DNA of 64,000 nucleotides from the NCBI GenBank assembly GCA_046533095.1, contig JAJQRA010000024.1, forward strand, positions 62,001 to 126,000. The letters run 5' to 3'. The notes beneath the pieces are model-generated. The model saw nothing but the letters and a program-made list of their open reading frames with translations. It ran no database searches and was not told the origin of the DNA. This document shows positions 17,302 through 26,313 of the stretch, one piece after another. Each line of letters begins with the position of its first letter. Position 1 is the first letter of the stretch. The position numbers and the translations under genes are program-made. This DNA comes from ZAX-1 sp046533095. Lineage in GTDB: Bacteria; Bacillota; Clostridia; Lachnospirales; Lachnospiraceae.

Positions 17302-17315
17302 GTGTCAAATGACAC
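17302..17315. promoter_or_regulatory. Operator-like palindrome, copy 2
   Basis: GTGTCAAATGACAC is a 14-base palindrome with 6-base perfect arms, immediately before the AAGGAGG of the first gene of the cluster. Its position in the leader suits a repressor or roadblock site. The SorC-type regulator at 24166 is the natural candidate ligand, by inference. Confidence 0.55.
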
Positions 17316-17332
17316 AAAAAAAGGAGGAACAA

Positions 17333-17875
17333 ATGAAAAAAAGCGATTATGACAAGATCAAACAAGAAGGCCTTGAAATGATGCGTAAAAGTGGACTGTA
17401 CCTGACTCCAGAGGAAGAGGAAAGAATGGAAGTAACGGATTTTGGCTTGAACACCCCTTATGTGGAAGGGCTGATGCTGCATGTATATGTAAATACGAAC
17501 CGATGTTGCGCAAAGGAATTGCCGATGCTTCCCGGACAGATATGTGCAGAGCATAGGCATCCGCCACTTAGTGCACAGAATCCCGGAAAAGAGGAAACGT
17601 TCCGTTGCCGTTATGGGGAGGTATATGTTCATGTTCCAGGAGAACCTACGCCAAACCCGAAAGGAAAGATTCCAAAAGGAAAAGAGGATGTCTATACAGT
17701 TTGGCATGAAATTGTATTGAAAAAAGGGGAGCAGTATACCTTGGCACCGAATACGAAACATTGGTTTCAAGCAGGGCCAGAAGGAGCCATCGTATCGGAA
17801 TTTTCCTCCTATAGCGATGATGGGACAGATGTATATACAGACCCGCAAATCAGCAGGTTTACAACGATAGAATAG
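17333..17875 (+). CDS. D-lyxose ketol-isomerase-like cupin
   Basis: ATG 17333 has AAGGAGG at 17321-17327 and is a better start than any upstream codon. The 180-residue product is a single cupin barrel closely resembling the B. subtilis YdaE type of D-lyxose isomerase: 'YVNTNRCCAKELPMLPGQ', then metal ligands in 'AEHRHPP', 'KEETFRCRYGEVYVHV', 'YTVWHEI' and 'LAPNTKHWFQAGPEG'. The two His of HRH, the Glu of KEET and the final His of TKHW are the expected metal site. Such enzymes isomerise D-lyxose/D-xylulose and usually D-mannose/D-fructose. In a cluster with beta-mannosidases, conversion of released mannose to fructose is a reasonable inference. Confidence 0.87.
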   Translation: MKKSDYDKIKQEGLEMMRKSGLYLTPEEEERMEVTDFGLNTPYVEGLMLHVYVNTNRCCAKELPMLPGQICAEHRHPPLSAQNPGKEETFRCRYGEVYVHVPGEPTPNPKGKIPKGKEDVYTVWHEIVLKKGEQYTLAPNTKHWFQAGPEGAIVSEFSSYSDDGTDVYTDPQISRFTTIE

Positions 17876-17920
17876 CAAGGAAACCAGCAGGTCTAATCGG
17901 CACAAAAAAACGGTGCAGAA

Positions 17921-20488
17921 ATGTTGTGGATGATGATAAAACAAAGATTGGATAACGAGCGATGGAAATTTAAGGATATTCGTCAGGACACGTGGCATAC
18001 GGCAGTTGTACCCGGAACGCTATTTACGGATATGATGCGGGAAGGGCTGCTTGATAATCCTTACTACCGGTTTCATGAAAAAAAGCTATTGCCATTGGCG
18101 GAGCAGGACTATGAATATCAATGTGATTTTGTGGCAACAAAGGACTTTTTAAGTAGAAAGAACCAGTTTCTGGTATGCGAGGGTATCGACACCATAGCAT
18201 CTATTTACCTAAATGGCCATCTGATCGCGAAGACGGATAATATGCATCGGACGTATCGGATTGCGGTACAAGAAGAGATTCATGCGGGCAACAATCAACT
18301 TCGGATCGTCTTATATTCGCCGGTGAACTATATTGCCAAACAATATGCAGATGACCCATTGCCTGAATTTAATTCAGCAAGTCTACATGGATTTGCACAA
18401 ATTAGAAAAATACATAGTGCATTTCGTTGGGATGCAGAACCGCTTGTCCCGGATTCTGGATTGTGGCGTTCCATATATCTGGAGGGGTATGATGCAGTAT
18501 ATCTGCAACATGTTTATGTAAAACAGCGGCATGAGTTGCCAAAAGTGTTTTTGGATATCGAGGTAACTGTAGATATTACGGCAGGGACAAGCGCGAAGGG
18601 GTGCATAAAGCTTTTAAAGCCGGATGGCGAACAAGAGTATTTTAAAGACATCAGAGTAGAACATGGGAAAAATAAAGTTACAATTGAGGTTTCACATCCG
18701 CAATTATGGTGGCCGAATGGCTATGGGGCACAACCGCTATATGAATTGGAAGTTTCCCTAAAGGCCGAGACGGATGAAACAAAATTGGATTCTAAAAAAA
18801 TAAAGATAGGAATACGTGAGGCTGCTGTAAGGCGAGAAAAGGATACGTGGGGCGAATCATTTGAAATTCGTATCAACCAGGTACCGGTATTCGCAAAAGG
18901 GGCATGTTATACGCCACCGGACAAATTCCTCACGACATGCAGAGGAAAGCGACATGAAGATTTGATAAAACATTGTGTTGCGGCAAATTATAATTGCATA
19001 CGAGTCTGGGGCGGGGCGGTATACCCGGATGATGAATTTTTTGAATTGTGTGACCAATATGGATTACTGGTATGGCAAGATTTGATGTTTGCATGTGCAC
19101 TATACCATGTCACAGATGAATTTGTAGAAAATGTCAGAGCAGAGGTAAAGGATAATGTAATACGGCTTAGGAATCATGCCAGTTTGGTTTTATGGTGTGG
19201 GAGCAATGAAAATGAATGGTTCCATGATTATGAGCACCAAAGCGAGGGCCTTACGAATGAATTGCGTATGGATAATCTAAGGCAATACGAGGTGATTTTA
19301 AAAGATGTCGTACATGCCTATGATCCACAAAGGCTTTACTGGCCAAGTTCCCCATCTAGCGGGGGTGGCTATGAGGATCCAAATGGATATGCAAAGGGGG
19401 ACGTGCATTGTTGGTACGTTTGGTACCTACCCGCAAAGCCGTATACCTTTTACCGGGAATGTACCGGTCGTTTTATCAGTGAATATGGGCTTGAATCATT
19501 TCAGAGTACCAAGACGTTAAGGCATTATATGGAACCGCAGGATATGAGCCCGAACTCGGAAGTCATGGATTATATGCAGCATTGCAGCGACAACCATTGC
19601 AATATGGGAAATGCAAAAATTGTAAGCTATATCTTTCAAGAAGTAAGGGCGCCAAAAGATTTTGAAGAATATGTCTACGCCTCACAATATGCACAGGCAG
19701 AAGGCATCAAATATGGGACAGCCCATTGGCGGCGGTTAAAGCCTAGGTGTATGGGTACGCTGTACTGGCAGATTGTAGATTGCTTCCCGGGGACGACATG
19801 GTCAGGGCTTGATTACGAATATAGATGGAAAATATTACATTATTATGCGAAAAGATTTTTCCAACAGGTCGTGATTTCGGCAGAAGAGCCGATACAAAAG
19901 TCTATCGGGGGAGAAAAAAATCAAAATCAAGTAACCCTGCATGTAGTAAATGACAATCCGTATGGATTTTTGGCAACGATTGACTGGTACTTGAAAAACA
20001 ATGATGGAAATGTGATAAGGCAAGGCAATGAAAAAGTGCAGATAGAAAAATCTTCGGCAAAGCCATTTCTGGCATTGGATTTTAGCCATGATTTAGACGA
20101 TGAAAAACGTAGAAAAACCTACCTTGAATTTCGCTTAAGCGATGAAAATGGCGAGATTATAAGCAGTGATACCATGCTGTTTGTAAAGCCGAAACACTTT
20201 GCGTTTTTACAGCCGGAGATTTGCTGGCAAATAGCAGAAACGAAGGAGGCATTTGAAATCATAGTCAAAACGTCCGTTTATACAAAATGTATACAGCTGG
20301 ATTTTTCCAATGAAGAAGGTGTTTTTTCTGATAATTGCTTTGATTTATCGCCGGGACAAGAAAAGAAGATAACTTTAGAAAAAGAAAGTTTAAGCAAGCA
20401 GATGACAGTCGCAGAATTGAAAGAGGAATTATATAATCGGAATCTTAATACGATTGGCATTGTGGTAAATATACCATCGGGGTCATGA
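17921..20488 (+). CDS. Beta-mannosidase, glycoside hydrolase family 2
   Basis: An 855-residue enzyme of the expected length for intracellular GH2 beta-mannosidases, with no signal peptide. The order is an N-terminal jelly-roll sugar-binding domain (about 1-190), an immunoglobulin-like domain, then the TIM barrel. The general acid/base is E430 in 'WCGSNENEW' and the nucleophile is E521 in 'ISEYGLESFQS'. 'LRIVLYSPVNYI' and 'LWWPNGYGAQPLYELEV' are also typical. The start is ATG 17921, with ATG 17930 and 17933 in frame; no strong ribosome binding site is visible, so translation may be coupled to the isomerase gene 45 bases upstream. It would remove terminal beta-mannosyl residues from imported oligosaccharides. 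Confidence 0.9.
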   Translation: MLWMMIKQRLDNERWKFKDIRQDTWHTAVVPGTLFTDMMREGLLDNPYYRFHEKKLLPLAEQDYEYQCDFVATKDFLSRKNQFLVCEGIDTIASIYLNGHLIAKTDNMHRTYRIAVQEEIHAGNNQLRIVLYSPVNYIAKQYADDPLPEFNSASLHGFAQIRKIHSAFRWDAEPLVPDSGLWRSIYLEGYDAVYLQHVYVKQRHELPKVFLDIEVTVDITAGTSAKGCIKLLKPDGEQEYFKDIRVEHGKNKVTIEVSHPQLWWPNGYGAQPLYELEVSLKAETDETKLDSKKIKIGIREAAVRREKDTWGESFEIRINQVPVFAKGACYTPPDKFLTTCRGKRHEDLIKHCVAANYNCIRVWGGAVYPDDEFFELCDQYGLLVWQDLMFACALYHVTDEFVENVRAEVKDNVIRLRNHASLVLWCGSNENEWFHDYEHQSEGLTNELRMDNLRQYEVILKDVVHAYDPQRLYWPSSPSSGGGYEDPNGYAKGDVHCWYVWYLPAKPYTFYRECTGRFISEYGLESFQSTKTLRHYMEPQDMSPNSEVMDYMQHCSDNHCNMGNAKIVSYIFQEVRAPKDFEEYVYASQYAQAEGIKYGTAHWRRLKPRCMGTLYWQIVDCFPGTTWSGLDYEYRWKILHYYAKRFFQQVVISAEEPIQKSIGGEKNQNQVTLHVVNDNPYGFLATIDWYLKNNDGNVIRQGNEKVQIEKSSAKPFLALDFSHDLDDEKRRKTYLEFRLSDENGEIISSDTMLFVKPKHFAFLQPEICWQIAETKEAFEIIVKTSVYTKCIQLDFSNEEGVFSDNCFDLSPGQEKKITLEKESLSKQMTVAELKEELYNRNLNTIGIVVNIPSGS

Positions 20489-20493
20489 AAAGT

Positions 20494-20512
20494 CTATAAA
20501 AAGTTTTTATAG
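20494..20512 (+). other. A+T-rich perfect palindrome in the leader of the binding-protein gene
   Basis: CTATAAAAA and TTTTTATAG flank one G and lie 6 bases after the mannosidase stop. A smaller GCCGC/GCGGC hairpin follows at about 20568-20581, directly before AAGGAAGGAG. The arrangement suits transcript processing between the two genes. Confidence 0.5.
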
Positions 20513-20597
20513 AAAATTTATAAAAACGCATCATTTATAGAAAAAGTACACACGTGAATAGGTTTACGCCGCCAAAAGCGGCAAGGAAGGAGCAACT

Positions 20598-22007
20598 ATG
20601 AAAAAGATGTTTTCTCTATTACTAATTGTAGCAATGTGTATTACCATGTTGTCGGCCTGTGGATCTTCGGATAGTGGAGATACGGGAACGACGGATCCAG
20701 AACCGGCAGCAACAGATGACGCACCGGCAGCAGATGATGTCGCAGAAGTAGATAACCCCACTTCTGATGGAGAGGCTTTTACGGAAGAAGTAACCTTAGA
20801 CGTAGCAATGATGTGGTCGCTTGATAGTACGACAGATGCAAAATCATATGCAATGAATAATGCGATTGCACGTTTAAAAGAAGACTATCCAAACATTACG
20901 GTTAACTATGATGGGTCTGTACATGATGATTATCAAACGATTATGATGACATATGCAGCGGCAGATACGCTCCCAGATGTATTTAACATAAAGGGTTCTT
21001 GGATTAAGAATTTTGTGGATAACGGACAGATTGGAAGCTTGAATGAACTTTTTGATGAGGACAAAGAATGGTTTGATGGATTTGATGAAGGCGCTTTATT
21101 TGATATGAACTATGAGGGACAATATTATGGTGCACCATTCCAGAACTTGGGATGTTCCTTGATTATTTGGAATAAAGAAATTTATAAATCCGTAGGATAT
21201 GATTCTTTCCCTGAAACATGGGACGAAATGATTGAATGCTTTACAAAATTAAAAGAAGCAGGCTATGTTCCGCTTGGGGTTGGAAATAAAGGGCAGTGGG
21301 TAGCAAATTCCTGTATCTTTGGTGCACTTGGTGATCGTGGTGCCGGCACAACATGGTATGATGATATCATGAATGTAACCGGAGATGGATTTAATGATGC
21401 CAATATGCTAAAGGGTGTGGCTGCAATGGCCGAACTTGCAGAAAAAGGCTTCTTAAATGATAATGTGAACAGTATTGACCAATTTGAAGTAATGCCTCCA
21501 TATTTAAATGAGCAATATGCTTCTTATGTGGATGGATCATGGACATTTGGAACGTTGATTGCAACAGCAGGGGATGACCAGAGTATCCTTGAACAATCAG
21601 GAGTAGCACTCTTTCCGGCACTTGTAGATGGAATCGGCACATATCCTGCAGAGCCAGGTGGTTCCGGATGGGGACAAGGCTACAATGCAAACTTAGAAGG
21701 GGCAAAGAAAGAAGCGGCTTACTTATTTATGAAATATACATCGGATGACAAGTGGTGTGAAGATTTAGCATCAAAAGGCGATTTTGGCGGAAGAACGAAG
21801 GCTTATGACTATACGTCCGTATCTCCACTTGTACAGCAATATGTAGAATCACTGCCAACATGGACGCTGACACCGATGTATGATGTACATTTTGATACCA
21901 CTACGATTGATGCAATGAATGTAAACTTCCAAGAAGTGTTGGCTGGAACCCTTAGCGCAGAAGAATGGGGGAAGCGGGTACAGGAAGAATATGAATTGGC
22001 ACAATAG
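20598..22007 (+). CDS. Sugar ABC transporter substrate-binding lipoprotein (family 1)
   Basis: A 469-residue extracytoplasmic binding protein. It has a lipoprotein signal 'MKKMFSLLLIVAMCITML' and lipobox 'LSAC', so the mature protein is anchored through its cysteine (residue 21). An acidic Asp/Thr/Ala/Pro linker (about residues 22-60) precedes the binding fold. 'AADTLPDVFNIKGSWIKNFV' and 'YGAPFQNLGCSLIIWNKEIY' are typical of oligosaccharide-binding proteins of the MsmE/UgpB class. The start ATG 20598 follows AAGGAAGGAG. With the two permeases downstream it forms a carbohydrate importer; the partner hydrolases suggest a beta-mannoside ligand. Confidence 0.9.
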   Translation: MKKMFSLLLIVAMCITMLSACGSSDSGDTGTTDPEPAATDDAPAADDVAEVDNPTSDGEAFTEEVTLDVAMMWSLDSTTDAKSYAMNNAIARLKEDYPNITVNYDGSVHDDYQTIMMTYAAADTLPDVFNIKGSWIKNFVDNGQIGSLNELFDEDKEWFDGFDEGALFDMNYEGQYYGAPFQNLGCSLIIWNKEIYKSVGYDSFPETWDEMIECFTKLKEAGYVPLGVGNKGQWVANSCIFGALGDRGAGTTWYDDIMNVTGDGFNDANMLKGVAAMAELAEKGFLNDNVNSIDQFEVMPPYLNEQYASYVDGSWTFGTLIATAGDDQSILEQSGVALFPALVDGIGTYPAEPGGSGWGQGYNANLEGAKKEAAYLFMKYTSDDKWCEDLASKGDFGGRTKAYDYTSVSPLVQQYVESLPTWTLTPMYDVHFDTTTIDAMNVNFQEVLAGTLSAEEWGKRVQEEYELAQ

Positions 22008-22263
22008 CAATACGGCTAAAATAAAGGATAAACTACAATTAATCGCTAATAGCAAATAGCAGTTGGCAAATGGCAGTTGGGAGTGTTGCACAAGGCATTC
22101 TAGCTTTGTGCGACATCCTTACATAAAATCAAGGATAACGCATCCGTAATGCATCCGTAACCAAGTGGCGGTTAATTAGCAGCTCATCTGTAACTGCTCC
22201 TAAGTTTGGCAATGATCAAATAGAAATGTTGCATTTATGGAAGCGGTGCAAGTAGAAAGGTAG
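22008..22263. other. 256-base spacer with short tandem repeats and a hairpin
   Basis: Two adjacent 14-base units occur at 22054-22067 and 22068-22081 (one internal and one terminal difference). GCATCCGTAA is repeated at 22140 and 22151. GTTGCACAA/TTGTGCGAC forms a stem at about 22085-22113 without a T-run. The spacer separates the abundant binding protein from its permeases, where partial termination or processing is common. Confidence 0.5.
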
Positions 22264-23169
22264 GTGTCAAATTTGGAACTGAGCAAAAGGTTAAGACCGA
22301 AAGGAAGAACCCTATTCCTATATATGCTCCCAAGCGTTGGCCTTTTTCTTATTTTTACAATTATTCCAGTTGCTATGGCGATTTATTATTCCTTGTTTAA
22401 GTGGTCGGGCGGTAAAAATATGAAGTTTTTGGGACTGGATAATTATGTACGCCTTGTTGGAGATTCGGTATTTCGACAGGCACTGCTAAACAATCTTATT
22501 CTGGCAGTTTTTTGTGTGATTTTTCAAGTAGGAATCGCATTTATTATATCTTCGCTACTCTGCTCTAAGTTTTTGAAACTCCATTCTTTTCACCGGTTTG
22601 CAATTTTTATGCCAGTTGTGCTCGCACCCGTAGTCGTAGGGTTCCTTTGGAAAATCGTCTATAATCAAGATTATGGTCTGTTAAATTATACCTTGCGTGC
22701 GGTAGGGCTACAAAGCTTCATAAGGCCTTGGGTAGATGATATGCATGTTGTAATGAAGAGCATTACGGTGCCGATTGTTTGGCAATGGATTGGGCTTTAT
22801 GTCGTTATTTTTGTGACGGCGATGAAGAATATTTCAGAAGAAATCTTTGAAAGTGCAACGCTTGATGGAGCGAGTGGCATCAAACAGGCAATTTATATTA
22901 CCTATCCAATGATTATGGATACTGTAAAAATTTCGGTGATTCTTGCAGTTTCCGGCTGTATGAAGATTTTTGACCATATTTATATTATATCCGGTGGTGG
23001 ACCGGGAACGGCGTCTATGGTTGGGGCGATGTATGCATATAAAACATCATTTACCAAACAACAGTTTGGATATGGTTCCTCCATTTCGGTAGGTATTATG
23101 CTGGTAAGCCTGACGTTGGTACTGTTGTGTAATATTATTTTTGGAAAAGGAAAGAAAAAATATGACTGA
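22264..23169 (+). CDS. Sugar ABC transporter permease 1 (UgpA/MsmF-like)
   Basis: A membrane protein of about 300 residues with six hydrophobic segments, beginning 'MLPSVGLFLIFTIIPVAMAI'. The cytosolic EAA loop is 'SEEIFESATLDGASGIKQAI', which contacts the ATPase. The start may be GTG 22264 or TTG 22273; AAAGG at 22256-22260 is better spaced for the TTG. It is the first of two permeases and overlaps the second by 8 bases. No ATP-binding gene is present in this cluster, so a shared MsmX-type ATPase encoded elsewhere is expected. Confidence 0.9.
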   Translation: MSNLELSKRLRPKGRTLFLYMLPSVGLFLIFTIIPVAMAIYYSLFKWSGGKNMKFLGLDNYVRLVGDSVFRQALLNNLILAVFCVIFQVGIAFIISSLLCSKFLKLHSFHRFAIFMPVVLAPVVVGFLWKIVYNQDYGLLNYTLRAVGLQSFIRPWVDDMHVVMKSITVPIVWQWIGLYVVIFVTAMKNISEEIFESATLDGASGIKQAIYITYPMIMDTVKISVILAVSGCMKIFDHIYIISGGGPGTASMVGAMYAYKTSFTKQQFGYGSSISVGIMLVSLTLVLLCNIIFGKGKKKYD

Positions 23170-24013
23170 TTCAACTATTGTAAAGCGTATATTAAGAATC
23201 ATCGCTGCAGTCATTGTGAATGTAGTAATACTGCTATTGTCATTTTTTTGCCTATTTCCGGTTGCATGGATGCTCTATTCCTCGTTAAAAGATGAACCGG
23301 CTTTTTTAAGGAATATTGTTGGATTACCTACAGAATTTCATTTTGAAAACTATCTGACAGCACTTCACACGGGGAAAATGGATATTGCATTTGTAAATAG
23401 CCTTATGGTAAGTGTAGTAGCGGTATTGGTACTCGTAATGATTGCATTTTTTGCAGGCGTTATCTTTGGACGATATACCTTTCGGGGGAAAACGATACTT
23501 TATACGATGTTTTTAGCGGGAATGCTCATTCCGGTCCATAGCCTGTTGATTCCGATTTTTATCGAACTAAAGATGTTTTCATTGATTAATAATCGTCTTG
23601 CATTGGCGCTTCTCTATGCGGCATTTGGACTCCCGAAAGCAATCTTTTTGGTTACAAGTTTTGCAAGCACTATTCCACGTGAGATTGAAGAGGCAGTTAT
23701 CATAGATGGAGGCAGTACGAACGATATTTTTTTAAAAGTATTTATGCCAATTTCGAAGCCGATTATTTCTACGGTAGTCATTTTAAGTTTTTTAGATGCG
23801 TGGAATGAATTTCCATTTGCCCTTATCTTGATGGGGAAAACGCAGCTTAAGACATTGCCAATTGCATTAACTTACTTTACGGGTCAGCATTCGGTACAGT
23901 ATACACCAATGATGGCGGGCCTTACGATAGCGACGCTGCCTGTCGTACTCGTATATTTTGCGTTCCATAAGAAAATTATGGAGGGCATGGTAGCTGGTTC
24001 TGTCAAGGGCTGA
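23162..24013 (+). CDS. Sugar ABC transporter permease 2 (UgpE/MsmG-like)
   Basis: The start is ATG 23162, overlapping the previous stop, with GGAAAGG-like sequence just upstream. The 283-residue product has six membrane segments ('VIVNVVILLLSFFCLFPVAW', 'TILYTMFLAGMLIPVHSLL') and the EAA loop 'PREIEEAVIIDGGSTNDIF', as usual for the second permease of carbohydrate CUT1 importers. It forms the translocation pore with the product of 22264. The 46-bp intergenic repeat lies just downstream (24038-24083). Confidence 0.9.
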   Translation: MTDSTIVKRILRIIAAVIVNVVILLLSFFCLFPVAWMLYSSLKDEPAFLRNIVGLPTEFHFENYLTALHTGKMDIAFVNSLMVSVVAVLVLVMIAFFAGVIFGRYTFRGKTILYTMFLAGMLIPVHSLLIPIFIELKMFSLINNRLALALLYAAFGLPKAIFLVTSFASTIPREIEEAVIIDGGSTNDIFLKVFMPISKPIISTVVILSFLDAWNEFPFALILMGKTQLKTLPIALTYFTGQHSVQYTPMMAGLTIATLPVVLVYFAFHKKIMEGMVAGSVKG

Positions 24014-24037
24014 ACCATGGTGGCGATTCAGTTGTGT

Positions 24038-24083
24038 TACGATTCACAGCTAGCTGTGAAAGTAACGTTTATGTACACAAACT
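24038..24083 (+). repeat. 46-bp dispersed repeat, copy 1
   Basis: This segment matches the reverse complement of 42011-42056 at 42 of 46 bases. It contains the perfect 18-base palindrome TTCACAGCTAGCTGTGAA at 24043-24060. It sits between the permease and regulator genes. Confidence 0.85.
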
Positions 24084-24165
24084 GGTTATGAAGGAGGTGC
24101 AACGAAATAGCTGAAAGGCCGATATATACATAGAAATAAGATGCAAAGGCAAGAGGAAAAACAGT

Positions 24166-25116
24166 ATGGCGAGAGATGATTTAAAGCTGGAGGTTGTACG
24201 TCAATATTATATACAAAACTTAAATCAAGGTCAGATAGCGAAAAATTTGGATATATCAAGATCCTATGTTTCAAAGCTATTGATTGAAGCCAGGCAGGAA
24301 AAATTGGTAGAAATTAAGATTAATAGCCCATATGTGATAGAAACGAAAGATGAGAATTTGCTTCGTACAAAGTATTGCTTAAAAAAGGTGATTATCGTTG
24401 CAGCAGACGATAAACCAGAACAGCCCCCGCAAGGAATGTATTATAAAAAGCTTGGAAACGCAGTCAATGAATTTTTAAATACCGTATTAAAAAATGGGGA
24501 TACCATTGGCGTAGCATGGGGGAAAACGATTTATGAGTGTTCCAAAATGATTAAAATCTATGAGGCGCAGGAGGGGCTATCTGTGGTTTCACTGTGTGGC
24601 GGCGTCAGCCAATTTGATAACAGTACCTATTCCAATGAAATTTTAAATCATTTTACAAGGGCGTTAAATGCAAAGCCATATGCCCTGCCCCTGCCGGCCA
24701 TTGCAGAAAGTAAACGGTATAAAGATGTTTTTGTCAACGAACAGAGTATCTTAAAAGTGATGCAGGTCATGGAAAACATTAATGTCGCCTTATTTACAGT
24801 TGGAAGATGCGATCAAGACAGCGCCTTGGTTCGTTCCGGCTATATTACAGAACAGGAAATGGCAAAGCTTGTAACAGAAGGTGCAGTAGGAGAAGTCTGC
24901 ACGCATTTTGTCAATGAAAAAGGGGTATGCTTTAAGCAGGAACTGGAAGATAGGACGATTGCCGTTTCAATGGATCTGTTGAAAAAATGTGAAACGAGGA
25001 TTGCAGTTATATTGGGCGAAAAACGTCTGGAAACGTTAAAGGCCATTTTATATGCGGAATACATAAATGTACTGATTATAGATGAAGAGGCGGCGAAAAA
25101 ATTATTAAGTATTTAA
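24166..25116 (+). CDS. SorC-family sugar-responsive transcriptional regulator
   Basis: A 316-residue protein. The N-terminal helix-turn-helix ('YIQNLNQGQIAKNLDISRSY', 'VSKLLIEARQEKLVEIKI') is followed by the SorC sugar-phosphate-binding domain with 'NGDTIGVAWGKTIYECSKMI', 'VVSLCGGVSQFDNSTYSNEI' and a C-terminal 'CETRIAVILGEKRLETLKAI'. SorC regulators bind phosphorylated sugars and control the adjacent catabolic operon, as LsrR and DeoR-like CggR do. The start is ATG 24166. Palindromes at 17088 and 17302 are candidate targets. It stands in the middle of the cluster, ahead of the dehydrogenases. Confidence 0.88.
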   Translation: MARDDLKLEVVRQYYIQNLNQGQIAKNLDISRSYVSKLLIEARQEKLVEIKINSPYVIETKDENLLRTKYCLKKVIIVAADDKPEQPPQGMYYKKLGNAVNEFLNTVLKNGDTIGVAWGKTIYECSKMIKIYEAQEGLSVVSLCGGVSQFDNSTYSNEILNHFTRALNAKPYALPLPAIAESKRYKDVFVNEQSILKVMQVMENINVALFTVGRCDQDSALVRSGYITEQEMAKLVTEGAVGEVCTHFVNEKGVCFKQELEDRTIAVSMDLLKKCETRIAVILGEKRLETLKAILYAEYINVLIIDEEAAKKLLSI

Positions 25117-25135
25117 CAAAGAAATGAGGTTTATG

Positions 25136-26206
25136 ATGTTAGCATATGTCTATCGCAGTGAAGATAAGGCGTTTGAATTGCGGGAAAAAGAAAAACCAGT
25201 ACTTGGATTAGATACGAAAGCGGTCGTAAGGGTGCTTGCTTGTTCTATCTGCGGGACGGATATTCGGACCTTTCAATTAGGCAGTGAAAAAATTGAGGAT
25301 GGACAGACCGTAGGACATGAAATTGTGGGGCAGATCACAGAACTTGCAGAAGAATATGAAGGTGGTTTTGGTGTGGGGGATTATATCTCGATAGCTCCGG
25401 CCATCGGTTGTGGTACCTGCGTAAGCTGTAGGGCGGGAGCAACCAATATGTGCGATGATTTGAATACGATTGGTTTTCAATATGAAGGTGGTTTCGCAGA
25501 ATATATGGCGATTCCGAAGCAAGCATTTGCCATGGGCAATGTATACCGCCTCCCTTTGATGAAAGAGGTAGCGGACTATACGGTATTTGCACTAAGCGAG
25601 CCTCTAGCATGTGTATTAAATGCACAGTCTTACCTTGCTATTTCAGAGGGTGATGATGTGGTGGTGATTGGCGGAGGAACCATCGGCTGTATGCACGCAG
25701 AACTTGCAAAAAATGCGAAAGCGAATAAGGTGATCATTGCAGAAACCTCACAATCCCGTATAAAACAAGCAGAAGAATTGTTGTCGGATCGTGATATTAT
25801 ACTAGTCAATTCACGTGAGAGCGACCTAAAAGGCGCAGTAAACGAGATTACAGATGGAAAGGGGGCGGATGTAGTTGTCATTGCATGTTCCGTAGGGCAG
25901 GCACAGGCAGAAGGAATGAACCTTTTAGCAAAACGTGGGAGGATATCGCTCTTTGGTGGCCTTGTAGGGGAATCATGCGGATTTATCGATAGCAATCTGA
26001 TCCATTATAAGGAAGTGTCTGTTTTTGGCGTACATGCATCTACAGCCGAGCAGAATAAAGCGGCAATGAAATTAATTCGTGATGGCATCATAGATGCCAA
26101 TAAATATATAACCAGACGCTATCCATTAGACAGCATAGAAGAGGCTTTTAAAGAAGCTGTAAAAGGAGAGGCAATGAAAATAATCATAAGCGAAAAGAGG
26201 CAATAA
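25136..26206 (+). CDS. Zinc-dependent medium-chain dehydrogenase (polyol dehydrogenase-like) 1
   Basis: A medium-chain alcohol/polyol dehydrogenase of about 356 residues. The catalytic zinc ligands are the Cys of 'CSICGTDIRTF' and the His of 'VGHEIVGQI'. The four structural-zinc cysteines are in 'GCGTCVSCRAGATNMC'. The NAD-binding glycine motif is 'VVIGGGTIGCMHAELAKNAK'. In-frame starts lie at 25124, 25133 and 25136; the GAGG at 25126-25129 best fits 25136. It would oxidise a sugar or sugar alcohol produced by the hydrolases of the cluster. The exact substrate is unknown. Confidence 0.87.
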   Translation: MLAYVYRSEDKAFELREKEKPVLGLDTKAVVRVLACSICGTDIRTFQLGSEKIEDGQTVGHEIVGQITELAEEYEGGFGVGDYISIAPAIGCGTCVSCRAGATNMCDDLNTIGFQYEGGFAEYMAIPKQAFAMGNVYRLPLMKEVADYTVFALSEPLACVLNAQSYLAISEGDDVVVIGGGTIGCMHAELAKNAKANKVIIAETSQSRIKQAEELLSDRDIILVNSRESDLKGAVNEITDGKGADVVVIACSVGQAQAEGMNLLAKRGRISLFGGLVGESCGFIDSNLIHYKEVSVFGVHASTAEQNKAAMKLIRDGIIDANKYITRRYPLDSIEEAFKEAVKGEAMKIIISEKRQ

Positions 26207-26313
26207 GGAACCACACGCAAATAACTTGGAGGATTAAGAAAGAGAATATACGAGTTAAGTATGCAAGCTGTTAATATACAGTTCCCAACAGCGAGAGAAA
26301 GGTAGGCTGACGG

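Larger units (their letters stand above)
16778..17332. other. 555-base A+T-rich intergenic region with a promoter and two operators
   Basis: It separates divergent genes. A TATAAT lies at 17153-17158 with a weak TTTAAA-like -35 (17129-17134), and two identical TGTCAAATGACA palindromes occur at 17089 and 17303. The remainder (16800-17080) shows nothing I can support as a gene. Confidence 0.5.

Noticed and set aside
20494..20581. Rho-independent terminator before the sugar-binding protein gene
   Set aside because: The palindrome is almost purely A/T and the G+C hairpin has no following T-run; read-through is more likely.
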